A stretch of 64,000 nt of DNA, from contig NZ_JASISZ010000039.1 of the NCBI RefSeq assembly GCF_030063355.1, positions 1 through 64,000 of the forward strand, read 5' to 3'. Positions within the stretch are counted from its first letter, which is position 1. Each line of letters opens with the position of its first letter. The notes beneath the pieces were generated by a model. That model was not told the origin of the DNA. It saw nothing but the letters and a program-made list of their open reading frames with translations, and did not search any database. The DNA is from Streptomyces sp. PH10-H1. Its GTDB lineage: Bacteria; Actinomycetota; Actinomycetes; Streptomycetales; Streptomycetaceae. Both the position numbers and the translations under genes were made by a program. Below, in pieces: positions 42,677 to 51,982 of this stretch.

Positions 42677-43558
42677 ATGTACGACCCGGCGCAGTTGAAA
42701 ACGTTCCTGACCGTCGCCCAGACCCTGAGCTTCACCCAGGCCGCCAGGCGGCTGGGCCTGCGGCAGTCCACCGTGAGCCAGCACGTCCGCAGACTGGAGG
42801 ACGCCACCGGCCGGCAGCTGTTCTCCCGCGACACCCACAGCGTGGGGCTGACCGAGGACGGTGAGGCGATGCTCGGGTTCGCCCGCACGATCCTGGAGGC
42901 GAACGAACGGGCGGCCGGCTGGTTCGCGGGCACCCGGCTGCGCGGGCGGGTGCGCTTCGGGGTGTCGGAGGACCTGGTGACACCGCGGCTGCCGGAGATC
43001 CTGGAGGGTTTCCGCGTCGACCACCCCGAGGTGGACCTCGAACTGACCGTCGAGCTGTCGGGCGCCCTGCACGAGCGGCTGGCCGCCGGGGAGCTCGACC
43101 TGGTGCTCGCCAAACGGCTCGGCGAGGGCGGCCCGGGACAGCTCGTCTGGCGCGACAAGCTGGTGTGGATCGGCGCCGGGGGCCGGCGGCTGCGGCTGGA
43201 TCCCGACCGGCCCGTCCCGCTGATCGTCTATCCGCCGCCCGGCATCACCAGGGCGCGCGCCCTGGACGTGCTCGGCCGGCAGGGCCGGGCCTGGCGGATC
43301 ACCTGCACCAGCCGCTCGCTGAGCGGGCTGACGGCCGCGGCCCGCGCAGGTCTCGGCGTGATGGTGCACGCCCAGGGCCTGATCCCGGCCGGCCTGGTCC
43401 GGATCCCGTCCCGGGCGGGCCTGCCCGAGCTCGGCGGCGTCGAGTTCGTTCTGCTGCACGGCCGCCACCGCGGATCGGCGCAGGAGGCGGCGGACGCGGC
43501 GGACGCGCTGGCCGCCGCGATCCTGGCCGGCGGCGACCGGCTGCACCGGCCGGTGTGA
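42677..43558 (+). CDS. LysR family transcriptional regulator
   Basis: 293 residues. The N-terminal helix-turn-helix LKTFLTVAQTLSFTQAARRLGLRQSTVSQHVRRLEDATGRQLFSRD is canonical; the rest is the periplasmic-binding-like effector domain (FGVSEDLVTPRLPEIL, ELDLVLAKR). It is divergent from the SBF-like symporter with a shared 185-bp region that contains a matching dyad. Confidence 0.94.
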   Translation: MYDPAQLKTFLTVAQTLSFTQAARRLGLRQSTVSQHVRRLEDATGRQLFSRDTHSVGLTEDGEAMLGFARTILEANERAAGWFAGTRLRGRVRFGVSEDLVTPRLPEILEGFRVDHPEVDLELTVELSGALHERLAAGELDLVLAKRLGEGGPGQLVWRDKLVWIGAGGRRLRLDPDRPVPLIVYPPPGITRARALDVLGRQGRAWRITCTSRSLSGLTAAARAGLGVMVHAQGLIPAGLVRIPSRAGLPELGGVEFVLLHGRHRGSAQEAADAADALAAAILAGGDRLHRPV

Positions 43559-43642
43559 GCCTTCCGGATCGGCCGGTGTGAGCGCATCGGACTGAACGGT
43601 GCGAGCCCGCAGGAACGGCCGGCGTGAGCCCGTAGGACCGTC

Positions 43643-44620
43643 TCAGCGCCGCCGCTCCTCGTACGCCAGGTGCTTGACGCGGCGCACCGAGGGCGCGGTC
43701 TCCACGTGCTGCACCCCGTCGAGCGCGCCGATCTTCTCGCTCAAGTAGCGGTACAGGTGCGCGGTGTCGCGGCAGAGGACGACGGCGAAGAGGTTCGACG
43801 AGCCGGTGGTCGCGCAGGCGAAGGCGATCTCGGCGTGGTCGGCGAGCGCCTGGCCGACGGTGGAGAGGGCCGAGGGCCGAACGGTGAGCCAGAGGACGAC
43901 ATGGGCGCGGTAGCCGAGTTGCACGGCGTCGAACTGGATGTCGATGAAGAGTGCTCCGGTGCGGCGCAGCTGCTCCAGCCGCCGTTTGGCGGCCGACTCC
44001 GACAGGCCGGTGGCCTGCTGGAGCTCCGGGTAGGTGGCCCGGCCGTCGCGGCTCAGCGCGTCGATCAGGGCCTCGTCCTCGGCGTCCAGCCCGATCGTCC
44101 CGGTGAAGGGATCCACCGGGGGCGGCGCGAGCGCCTCGACTTCGGCGGGGCTCATCCCGTCGCCCTTGGCGAACCAGCCGAGCCGGCCGCCGTAGAAGGT
44201 GTGCAGCAGGCACAGCGCGCTGATCTCCAGGATGCGCGGGGTGCGCGGGAGTTTGCCGAGCATCAGCGCGGCCTGGTCGTCCTCGGTGCGGGGTTCGGCG
44301 ATGCAGACCAGTTCCGTGCCGCCGGACGTCAGCCCGATCCACTTGGTGTCGGGGCGCCGGGCGAGCGCCTTGGCGATGGGCTCGGCGGCGTCGGGCGCGC
44401 AGCGCAGCCGCAGCAGCCAACGGGTGCGGCCGAGCCGGTCGGCGTCGGCGAGACCGAGCACCCGCAGTCCGCCGTCCGCGCGCAGCCTGCGGTAGCGGCG
44501 GGCGATGGTCTGGTCCGAGACGCCGAAGGCGGCGGCGATCCGGCTGAAGGGCGCCCGTCCGTCGAGCTGCAGCGCCTGTATCAGCTTGTGGTCCAGCTCG
44601 TCGAAGGAAGGTGATTCCAC
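43643..44620 (-). CDS. Lrp/AsnC family regulator with two HTH-ligand units
   Basis: 325 residues, about twice a normal Lrp. Unit one begins FDELDHKLIQALQLDGRAPFSRIAAAFGVSDQTIARRYRRL; unit two begins LDAEDEALIDALSRDGRATYPELQQATGLSESAAKRRLEQL, each followed by a RAM-type ligand region. Such duplicated forms are common in actinomycetes. It starts with GTG 44620, 140 bp from the divergent MFS gene, which it probably controls. Confidence 0.9.
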   Translation of the reverse strand: MESPSFDELDHKLIQALQLDGRAPFSRIAAAFGVSDQTIARRYRRLRADGGLRVLGLADADRLGRTRWLLRLRCAPDAAEPIAKALARRPDTKWIGLTSGGTELVCIAEPRTEDDQAALMLGKLPRTPRILEISALCLLHTFYGGRLGWFAKGDGMSPAEVEALAPPPVDPFTGTIGLDAEDEALIDALSRDGRATYPELQQATGLSESAAKRRLEQLRRTGALFIDIQFDAVQLGYRAHVVLWLTVRPSALSTVGQALADHAEIAFACATTGSSNLFAVVLCRDTAHLYRYLSEKIGALDGVQHVETAPSVRRVKHLAYEERRR

Positions 44621-44760
44621 CGCTCAAGCCCCCCTTGATGTCGGAAAGCGACGCTGGATCCGCCATGGCTGGTGGATGCGTCCGCCGCTACCGATCGTAG
44701 GGCGGGTCACGGGGTCAACGGGCACCGGACCGGGAGAATCCAGGAGAACGAGGAAACGCG

Positions 44761-46338
44761 ATGCGTAAGTGGGGACCGCTGGTAGCGGTCTGTCTGGGTA
44801 CGTTCATGCTGCTGCTCGACGTCACGATCGTGATCGTCGCGCTGCCCGACATCACCAGCTCGCTCGGCGCGTCACTGTCGGACCTGCAGTGGGTCATCGA
44901 CATCTACGCGCTGGCGCTCGCCGCCCTGCTGATCGGCGCCGGATCCGCGGCGGACGTCGTGGGCCGCCGGAAGATGTACGTGGCGGGAACGATCGTCTTC
45001 GCGGGTGCCTCGCTCGCCTGCGGGCTGGCGCCGAACACCACGGTCCTGGTCGCGATGCGCGCGGTCCAGGGGATCGGCGCCGCCGCGATGTTCGCGACCA
45101 CGCTGTCCCTGCTGGCCGCCGTCTACCAGGGCCGGGACCGCTCGGTGGCGCTCGGCGTGTGGGGCGCGGTCAGCGGAGGGGCCGCGGCCCTGGGCCCGAT
45201 CGCTGGCGGCCTGCTCACCGAGGGGATCGACTGGCGCTGGATCTTCTTCGTCAATCTTCCGGTGAGCCTGGCGGCCGTCTGGCTCACGCTCAAGGTGGTC
45301 CCGGAATCGCGCAGGGAGGGGGCCGGGCACCGTATCGACTGGGCGGGCACCGGCACCTTCACGCTCTTCGCGGGCCTGACCACGTACGCGGTGATCCGGG
45401 CCGACGCGGTCGGCTGGGGCTCGGGCCGCACCATCGGGACGCTGGTCGCGGCCGTGGCGGCGCTCGGGCTGTTCATCGCGGTCGAGCGCCGGACGTCGCA
45501 TCCGCTGCTCGACCTGGCGCTGTTCCGCAACGCCTCGTTCGTCGGTGTGATGGCCGGCGCGCTGGCCCTCAACGCCGCCGCTTTCGGATTCCTGCCCTAC
45601 ACGTCCATCTGGCTGCAGACGCTGCTGGGCCTGAGCCCGGTCATCGCCGGCCTGGTACTGGTCCCGCTGGCGGCGATATCGTTCCTCACGGCTGCGCTGG
45701 GCGGCAGGTTCCTGCACGGTGCCCCGTACCGGCTGGTCATCGGGACCGGACTGCTGCTGATCGGCGCGGGCGCGTTCGCGCAGAGCGCGCTGGACGCGGG
45801 CTCGGGCTGGCCGTCGCTCACCGCCGGGCTGCTGCTGGCCGGGATCGGGGTCGGGCTCGTCAACCCGGCGGTGGCGGGCGCGGCGCTCGCCTCCGTGCCG
45901 CCGCACCGCGCGGGCATGGCCAGCGGCGCGGTCAACACCTTCCGCCAGCTCGGGTACGCGCTCGGTGTCGCCGTCTTCGGCACGATCGTCACGTCCCGGA
46001 TGGAGAGCTCGCTGCGGGGTCAGGTACCCGATCCGCACGGCGCCGCGCGGGCGCTGGCGGGCGGCGGCGCCCAGGGCCTGCTGGGCAGGACACCGGCCGG
46101 CGGGCGGGCGGCCGTGGACCACGCGCTGCACGTGGCCTTCGCCTCCGGGCTGAGCACGGCGACCGTGGTGGCCGGCGTCATCGGGATACTGGCGGGGGTC
46201 GCGGTACTGCTCCTCGTGAAGACCCCGGCGGCGCGGCCCGTGGCGCCGGGCGCGGCTCCCGCTGGTCCGCCCATCGGCCCGCTCGCCGTGGAGCGCGACT
46301 CGGGGTCGATGAGGGAGCCCGCGGTAGAGCGGCGGTAA
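44761..46338 (+). CDS. DHA2-type MFS drug/proton antiporter
   Basis: 525 residues with 14 predicted helices. Motifs: LDVTIVIVALPDI (helix 1), GSAADVVGRRKMY (motif A), VAMRAVQGIGAAAMFATTLSLL (motif B), GGLLTEGIDWRWIFFVNLPVSL (motif C region). These efflux pumps export antibiotics or dyes; substrate unknown. ATG 44761 follows GAGGA. Its hydrophilic C-terminal tail ends in a low-complexity stretch. Divergent from the Lrp-like regulator. Confidence 0.92.
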   Translation: MRKWGPLVAVCLGTFMLLLDVTIVIVALPDITSSLGASLSDLQWVIDIYALALAALLIGAGSAADVVGRRKMYVAGTIVFAGASLACGLAPNTTVLVAMRAVQGIGAAAMFATTLSLLAAVYQGRDRSVALGVWGAVSGGAAALGPIAGGLLTEGIDWRWIFFVNLPVSLAAVWLTLKVVPESRREGAGHRIDWAGTGTFTLFAGLTTYAVIRADAVGWGSGRTIGTLVAAVAALGLFIAVERRTSHPLLDLALFRNASFVGVMAGALALNAAAFGFLPYTSIWLQTLLGLSPVIAGLVLVPLAAISFLTAALGGRFLHGAPYRLVIGTGLLLIGAGAFAQSALDAGSGWPSLTAGLLLAGIGVGLVNPAVAGAALASVPPHRAGMASGAVNTFRQLGYALGVAVFGTIVTSRMESSLRGQVPDPHGAARALAGGGAQGLLGRTPAGGRAAVDHALHVAFASGLSTATVVAGVIGILAGVAVLLLVKTPAARPVAPGAAPAGPPIGPLAVERDSGSMREPAVERR

Positions 46339-46370
46339 CCGGTTGGCGCAGATTTGGTGGAGATCGGTGG

Positions 46371-46397
46371 GGCCGGACAACCTTCGGGTGTCCGGCC
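46371..46397 (+). terminator. hairpin after the MFS gene
   Basis: Stem ggccggacaacc / gggtgtccggcc with one mismatch and a tight ttc loop, 32 bp past the stop. Confidence 0.65.
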
Positions 46398-46553
46398 CTC
46401 GGCCATACTTCCCCTTGCGACGACCGGGAACCAGTGCCCTACCAGCACAGACGTCCGAATTACTGGTGCGGACCAACCCTTCCCGGCCGCGCGGCGGATC
46501 AGGTAGCTTACGGCCCGCCCGCCGGACAGGCCCAGCGGCTCGAGGAGCACCAG

Positions 46554-48377
46554 TTGCGCGAGTTCACCGTCCCCCCGATGGCCACGGCGCCCAAGGTCGG
46601 AGGACTGGCGGACGCCGTGTTCAGCAACGCCTCCGACCACCCGGACCTCGCGGTGCTGGGGCGCAAGGCGGACGGGCACTGGCAGGACGTGACCGCGGTC
46701 GAATTCCGCGACGAGGTGGTGGCGGTCGCCAAGGGTCTGCTCGCGAACGGGGTGCGCTTCGGCGACCGCGTCGCGATCATGTCGCGCACCCGGTACGAGT
46801 GGACGGTCTTCGACTTCGCGCTGTGGACCATCGGCGCCCAGCCGGTGCCCGTGTACCCGACGTCCTCCCTGGACCAGGTGCGCTGGATGCTCTACGACTC
46901 GGGCGCGGTCGCCTGCGTCGTGGAGCACGAGGACCACGCGATGACGATCGGTGCCGCCGTCGATGAGCTGCCGCAGCTGAACCGGCTGTGGCAGCTCGAC
47001 GCGGGCTGTGTCGAGGAGCTGATCGCGGCGGGTGCGCACATCGGCGACGAGGTGATCGACCGGCACCGGCTCGCGGTCACCCCGGACGCGGTGGCCACCA
47101 TCATCTACACCTCGGGCACCACGGGCCGGCCCAAGGGCTGCGTCCTGAGCCATGGCAACTTCATGGCCGAAACCGACAACGTGGTGGCCCGCTGGGAGCC
47201 GGTCTTCGCGAACAAGCCCGGCGAGGAGCCGTCCACGCTGCTCTTCCTGCCGCTCGCGCACGTCTTCGGCCGGATGGTGGAGGTGGCCTGCATCCGCCAC
47301 CGGATCCGGCTCGGTCACCAGCCGAGCATGACCGCCGCCGACCTGCTGCCGGATCTGGCCACCTTCCGGCCGACGTTCGTCCTGGCCGTTCCGTACGTCT
47401 TCGAGAAGATCTTCCAGTCGGCCCGCCGCAAGGCGGAGGCGGCCGGGAAGATCGGCCCGTTCGACAAGGCGGTGGAGATCGCGGTGCGGTACGCGGAGGC
47501 GCTGGAGGCCAAGGCGTTCGGCACCGGCCACGGTCCCGGCGCCTCTCTGCGGATGCAGCACCAGATCTACGACAAGCTCGTGTACAGCAAGGTGCGCGAC
47601 GCGCTCGGCGGCCGGGTGCGGCACGGGATCTCCGGCGGCTCGGCGATGGACCGGCGGCTCGGGCTGTTCTTCAGCGGCGCGGGCGTGACGATCTACGAGG
47701 GCTACGGGCTGACCGAGACCACCGCCGCCGCCACCGCCAACCCGCCCGAACAGACCCGGTTCGGCACAGTGGGGCTGCCGGTGCCGGGCACCACCGTGCA
47801 CATCGCGGAGGACGGCGAGATCTGGCTGTGCGGCGGTCAGATATTCCAGGGGTATCTGAACAACGCGCAGGCGACCGCCGAGGTGCTCGGCGACGGCTGG
47901 CTGGCGACGGGCGACATCGGCGCGCTCGACAGCGACGGGTATCTGACCATCACCGGCCGCAAGAAGGAGATCCTGGTCACCAGCGGCGGCAAGAGCGTTT
48001 CGCCGGTCGGTCTCGAGGACCGGGTGCGGGCCCATCCGCTGATCGCCCAGTGCGTGGCGGTCGGCAACAACCGGCCGTTCATCGCGGCACTGGTCACGCT
48101 CGACCCGGACGCCGTCGGGCACTGGCTGACGATGCGCGGCAAGCCGAAGCTGGCGGACGCGGAGCTGGTGCACGACCCGGACCTGGAGACCGAGATCCGG
48201 CGGGCGGTGGTCGCCGCCAACACGATGGTCTCGCAGGCCGAGTCGATCCGTACGTTCCGGATCCTCGCCGCCCAGTTCTCCGAGGAACGGGGGCTGCTGA
48301 CGCCGTCCATGAAGCTGAAGCGCAAGGCCATCGAGAAGGCGTTCCCGGAGGAGATCGAGGCGCTCTACCGGCACTGA
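46554..48377 (+). CDS. long-chain fatty acid-CoA ligase (AMP-forming)
   Basis: 607 residues. TTG 46554 is taken as start because GAGGAG lies 6 bases upstream and the resulting N-terminus MREFTVPP is usual in this family. ANL-superfamily motifs: IIYTSGTTGRPKGCVLSHGN, GYGLTETTAA, GDGWLATGDIG and TITGRKKEILVTSGGKSVSP, with the final catalytic-Lys region near LTPSMKLKRKAIEK. It activates fatty acids with ATP for degradation or lipid synthesis. Possible Met starts further in (46578) would shorten it by eight residues. Confidence 0.93.
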   Translation: MREFTVPPMATAPKVGGLADAVFSNASDHPDLAVLGRKADGHWQDVTAVEFRDEVVAVAKGLLANGVRFGDRVAIMSRTRYEWTVFDFALWTIGAQPVPVYPTSSLDQVRWMLYDSGAVACVVEHEDHAMTIGAAVDELPQLNRLWQLDAGCVEELIAAGAHIGDEVIDRHRLAVTPDAVATIIYTSGTTGRPKGCVLSHGNFMAETDNVVARWEPVFANKPGEEPSTLLFLPLAHVFGRMVEVACIRHRIRLGHQPSMTAADLLPDLATFRPTFVLAVPYVFEKIFQSARRKAEAAGKIGPFDKAVEIAVRYAEALEAKAFGTGHGPGASLRMQHQIYDKLVYSKVRDALGGRVRHGISGGSAMDRRLGLFFSGAGVTIYEGYGLTETTAAATANPPEQTRFGTVGLPVPGTTVHIAEDGEIWLCGGQIFQGYLNNAQATAEVLGDGWLATGDIGALDSDGYLTITGRKKEILVTSGGKSVSPVGLEDRVRAHPLIAQCVAVGNNRPFIAALVTLDPDAVGHWLTMRGKPKLADAELVHDPDLETEIRRAVVAANTMVSQAESIRTFRILAAQFSEERGLLTPSMKLKRKAIEKAFPEEIEALYRH

Positions 48378-48420
48378 GAGCGGCCAGGACCGGGCGATCG
48401 GCACCGCCCGCACACATCTG

Positions 48421-48730
48421 ATGGATCGTCACATGATGTGGGAGCAGAAGGTGCCGGTCTTCGGCTGGGGCACCCTGCCCGCCTTCTGCGGCCCCGAGAC
48501 CACCTACGGCTTCAACGGCTGCCTGGTACCGAGCCCCGGCGGCACCGTCACCCAGTCCTGGCCCGAGGGCCTGGCCAAGGCCCTCGGCGGCGCCAAGGGC
48601 AGAAGCGTTGCCCTGATCGCCGCCGACAGCGACGCGGGCAAGTTCGGCATCAGGACGTACACCCAGGGCTTCACGGCCGCCGGCTTCACGGTGACGTACG
48701 CCAAGGCGTCGGTCCCGGCCGCCGCCGCGC
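48421..48730 (+). pseudogene. internal fragment of a branched-chain amino acid-type ABC substrate-binding protein
   Basis: About 100 residues: VPVFGWGTLPAFCGPETTYGFNGCLVPSPGG, LAKALGGAKGRSVALIAADSDAGKFGIRTYTQGFTAAGFTVTYAK. This is the middle of a LivK-like lipoprotein. The signal peptide and first lobe are missing before about 48430, and homology stops at SVPAAAA near 48725, where LivF sequence begins in another frame. A dead remnant created by deletion. Confidence 0.8.
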
Positions 48731-48892
48731 CGAGAGGCGGCGGAGGTGCTGGGCATCGCGGACACCGTCGCGTATCTGTCGTCCGGCCGGGTGTCGTGGT
48801 GCGGCCCGCGCGCCGAGGTCGAGACGGACCGGCTCACCGAGGCCTACCTCGGCATCGCCGCCTCGGCGGACGGAGGTGTGGTCCAGCCATGA
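48728..48892 (+). pseudogene. C-terminal stub of a LivF-like ABC ATPase
   Basis: Reading frame REAAEVLGIADTVAYLSSGR...WCGPRAEVETDRLTEAYLGIAASADGG, ending at a TGA that overlaps the next gene as ATGA. It is the last 55 residues of a branched-chain amino acid transporter ATPase (after the H-loop). Everything before it, including both permeases expected between livK and livF, is gone. Confidence 0.8.
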
Positions 48893-49734
48893 GCGACATC
48901 GACAGCGGTAGCGGCAGCAGCGGTAGCGGCAGCAGCGGCACCGGCAACAGCAGCGGCAACAGCAGCGGTTACGTGCTGCGCACGGAGGGCATCGGCGTCC
49001 GTTTCGGCGGTATCCGCGCCCTGAGCGGAGTCGGCCTCGGTGTCCGCGCAGGCGAGGTGTGCTGGCTGATCGGACCGAACGGCGCCGGGAAGACCACGTT
49101 CTTCGACGCCGTCTCCGGCATCCGGCGCCCCGACGACGGCCGGGTGCTGCTCGACGGCAAGGACGTCACCGGCCGCTCCCCCGTCTGGCGCGCCCGGCAC
49201 GGCATGCGCCGCACCTTCCAGCGGCAGCAGCTGTTCGGGCAGCTCACGGTCACCGACAATCTCGTCGTCGCCCAGGAGTGGGACGGCGGCGGGGGCGGCC
49301 TCGCCGCCGACCTGCTCGCCGCGCCGTCACGGCGGTCGCGCGAGCGGCTGCGCCGGTCACGGGCCGAGGCGGTGCTGCGGCAGTGCGGCCTGTACGACCT
49401 GCGATCGGCGTACGCGGGCACGCTCCCCGTCGGCCAGGCCCGCATGGTCGAGGTGGCCCGTGCGATGGCCGACCCGCCGCGGGTGCTGCTGCTGGACGAG
49501 CCCGCCTCGGGGATGTCGGGCGCGGAGCGCGAGCAGCTCGCCGCCGTGGTGCGGCTGCTCGCCGGGCAGGGGGGGTGCGCGGTGCTGCTCGTCGAGCACA
49601 ATGTGGCGTTCGTGATGGAGCTGTGCGCCAGGGTCGTCGTCCTGGACCTCGGGACGGTGCTCGCACAGGGCACCCCTTCGCAGGTCAGGGCCGATCCGGC
49701 GGTGCGTGACGCCTACCTGGGGACGACGGCCTGA
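48889..49734 (+). CDS. LivG-like ABC transporter ATPase (orphan)
   Basis: 281 residues. After a Ser/Gly-rich N-terminal tail (residues 4-27) it has a complete ATPase: Walker A GPNGAGKTTF, QRQQLFGQLTVTDNL, a degenerate signature LPVGQARMVE, Walker B VLLLDEPASGM and the C-terminal PSQVRADPAVRDAYLG typical of LivG. ATG 48889 overlaps the LivF stub stop. Since the permeases and the binding protein have been deleted around it, it has no partner in this locus and may be on its way to loss. Confidence 0.88.
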   Translation: MSDIDSGSGSSGSGSSGTGNSSGNSSGYVLRTEGIGVRFGGIRALSGVGLGVRAGEVCWLIGPNGAGKTTFFDAVSGIRRPDDGRVLLDGKDVTGRSPVWRARHGMRRTFQRQQLFGQLTVTDNLVVAQEWDGGGGGLAADLLAAPSRRSRERLRRSRAEAVLRQCGLYDLRSAYAGTLPVGQARMVEVARAMADPPRVLLLDEPASGMSGAEREQLAAVVRLLAGQGGCAVLLVEHNVAFVMELCARVVVLDLGTVLAQGTPSQVRADPAVRDAYLGTTA

Positions 49735-49869
49735 CCAGCGGTTTCGCAGGCCTTTCACGAAGAGGCCCCGGGCGCGCCTCCGGGCGGTTTCACGGCGGGC
49801 GGGAATGGAGGTCCGGAGGGGATGGTTGAACGAAAAACGCCCTGTACGTCAACGTTAGGATCGCCGCTC

Positions 49870-50700
49870 GTGAGCAGCAAGGTCCCCTTCATCACTCTCA
49901 ACAACGGCGTCCGGATGCCGCAGCTCGGCTTCGGTGTCTGGCAGGTGCCGGACGACGAGGCCACGGCGGCTGTCTCCACCGCGCTGGAGGCCGGGTACCG
50001 CAGCATCGACACCGCCGCGATCTACGGCAATGAGGAGGGCACCGGCAAGGCGATCGCCGCCTCCGGCGTGCCGCGCGAAGAACTCTTCATCACGACGAAG
50101 CTCTGGAACTCCGCGCACGGCTTCGACAAGGCCCTGTCGGCCTTCGACGACTCGTTGGCCAAGCTGGGCCTGGACTACGCCGACCTGTACCTGATCCACT
50201 GGCCGACGCCGGCCCGCGACCTGTACAGCGACACCTGGCGTGCCCTGGAGAAGATCCACGCGGACGGCCGCGCCAAGGCCATCGGCGTCTCCAACTTCGG
50301 GCCGGCCCAGCTGCGCCGCGTCCTGGACGAGGGGTCGGTCGTCCCGGCCGTCAACCAGGTCGAGCTGCACCCGGACTTCGCCCAGGCCCCGCTGCGCGCC
50401 TTCCACGCCGAGCACGGCATCGCCACCGAGGCGTGGTCCCCGCTCGGCCAGGGCAAGGGCCTGCTGGACGAACCGGTGATCGCCGCGATCGCCGAGCGAT
50501 ACGGCCGCAGCCCGGCCCAGGTCGTGCTGCGCTGGCACCTCCAGCTCGGCAACGTCGTGATCCCCAAGTCCGTGACCCCGTCCCGGATCCGGGAGAACAT
50601 CGACGTCTTCGACTTCGAGCTGTCCGCCGACGACATCGCGGCCCTCACCGGCCTCGACAACGGCAACCGCATCGGCCCGGACCCGCAGGTCTTCAACTGA
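49870..50700 (+). CDS. aldo/keto reductase (2,5-diketo-D-gluconate reductase-like)
   Basis: 276 residues, complete (alpha/beta)8 barrel. Tetrad: Asp and Tyr in SIDTAAIYGNEEG, Lys in ITTKLW, His in LYLIHWP; cofactor site VIPKSVTPSRIRENIDVFDFEL. GTG 49870 lies about 7 bp after a -10-like ttaggat, so the transcript is probably leaderless. Reduces small carbonyls with NADPH; physiological substrate unknown. It contrasts with the truncated copy of another AKR at 32.4 kb. Confidence 0.93.
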   Translation: MSSKVPFITLNNGVRMPQLGFGVWQVPDDEATAAVSTALEAGYRSIDTAAIYGNEEGTGKAIAASGVPREELFITTKLWNSAHGFDKALSAFDDSLAKLGLDYADLYLIHWPTPARDLYSDTWRALEKIHADGRAKAIGVSNFGPAQLRRVLDEGSVVPAVNQVELHPDFAQAPLRAFHAEHGIATEAWSPLGQGKGLLDEPVIAAIAERYGRSPAQVVLRWHLQLGNVVIPKSVTPSRIRENIDVFDFELSADDIAALTGLDNGNRIGPDPQVFN

Positions 50701-50719
50701 GGCTGAGCTGATCCGGCCC

Positions 50720-50766
50720 ACGCACGAAGCCGCTGCCCGGCACTGCCGGCCGGCGGCTTCGTGCGT
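50720..50766 (+). terminator. terminator after the aldo/keto reductase
   Basis: Perfect 14-bp arms acgcacgaagccgc / gcggcttcgtgcgt with a GC-rich loop. It lies between this gene and the converging DUF397 gene. Confidence 0.85.
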
Positions 50767-50802
50767 ACCGGCGTAACCGCGGACCAGCGGACGTCGTCGT
50801 GC

Positions 50803-51018
50803 TCAGCCGGTGGTCGGGAAGTCTCCGGCGCGCACGCCTGCCACGAACGAGGCGAACGCGGCGGCGTCGAAGACGAGAGCCGGGCCGTGCGGGTCCTTGC
50901 TGTCACGGACGGGGACGACGCCGGGGAATCCGGGGGCCACCTCGATGCAGTTGCCGCCGTTGCTTCCGCTGTAACTGCTCTTGCGCCAAGTCGCCGCGCT
51001 CAGATCGTGGTTGTCCAT
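50803..51018 (-). CDS. DUF397 small protein
   Basis: 71 residues: LSAATWRKSSYSGSNGGNCIEVA...VPVRDSKDPHGPALVFDAAAFASFVAGV, the typical DUF397 fold. These small proteins pair with WhiJ-like helix-turn-helix regulators (next gene) in Streptomyces development loci. Its start lies inside the extended reading frame of that regulator. Confidence 0.92.
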   Translation of the reverse strand: MDNHDLSAATWRKSSYSGSNGGNCIEVAPGFPGVVPVRDSKDPHGPALVFDAAAFASFVAGVRAGDFPTTG

Positions 51019-51854
51019 GATCGCCGTACGCCTCCAGTGCATCGCTGATCAAAGCGGCTGAGTCGCGGGCCGAGAGTACGTCCGCACTGAGCACATCATA
51101 GGTCCGCGCGTGTCGGGCGAAGACGGCCGGATCCTCGCTGAAATGCCCTCTGTCCAGGGATTCCGAGTACACCCACTTACGCCCGTTGGGCAGCGTGATG
51201 AGAGACATGGAAGTGTCTGGCGAAACCACGGCGGCGAAGCTGAACGGGGCCACCTGAACACGGATGTTCGGCTGCACCCCAACGGCAAGTAGATGCTCAC
51301 ACTGCCCCCGCATGACCGCTGGACTCCCCACCACGCGACGGATCGAACTCTCGTCGAGTACCACCATCAGAAGCGGACCGTCCGGCCCGAGAAATCGCCG
51401 CTGGCGACTCAGCCGGGCCTCGACCCGCTCCTCGACAAGGCCATGGTCCCGGGCTGCGACTTTGCGAGAACAGCGCCCGCGCATAGTCCTCGGTCTGCAA
51501 CAGACCGGGAATGACCTGAGTCTGGTACTCCCGGAGCCCCACCGCCTCGGCATCCATGTCCGCGCGGCGCTTGAACCAGTCCGGGTGCGCGACGTCAGGG
51601 TGCCAGTCGATACGCGGCCAGAGCCGCCCCAAGGTGCCTCCGGTGTCCAGCAGTTCGTCACAAGAGACCGCGAAGGACCGCTGCGGCACTCGCGTGCCCG
51701 CCTCCACGCGCGCGATCAACGAGCGGTCGCAAGGGATCCGACTCGCCAGCCTCTCCTGCGACATCCCCGCCGCCTCGCGAAGATCCCGCACCAACTCGCC
51801 GAAGACCGCGCCCGAAGTAGCGGCGGAACCCGGCCTGCCATTGCGTCGGTTCAT
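50903..51854 (-). pseudogene. WhiJ-like XRE/Scr1 family regulator with a frameshift
   Basis: ATG 51854 (GGGAG upstream) opens MNRRNGRPGSAATSGAVFG with the helix-turn-helix LREAAGMSQERLASRIPCDRSLIARVEAG and continues to VIPGLLQTEDYARALFS (about 51480). Family homology then resumes one frame over as ARDHGLVEERVEARLSRQRRFLGPDGPLLMVVLDE and runs to ARDSAALISDALEAYGDHG. A one-base gain or two-base loss at about 51440-51490 separates them. The second frame has no stop where the family normally ends and reads on into DUF397 until 50903. It could be a true mutation or a sequencing error. Confidence 0.8.
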
Positions 51855-51982
51855 GGCAACTCCCTGTGACAGAACGCTGATGGCACGCCCACGACCTGTC
51901 GATCGTAGGCCCGCCGGGCGACGCTTGTTCACAGAAAGTCATCATCCGATCACGCGGCGGGCGAGATCCCGGGCAGACCGAA

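Noticed and set aside
44769..46500. Very long plus-strand frame running from the MFS gene into the acyl-CoA ligase
   Set aside because: Only the part from 46554 has family homology. The rest is out-of-frame MFS sequence.
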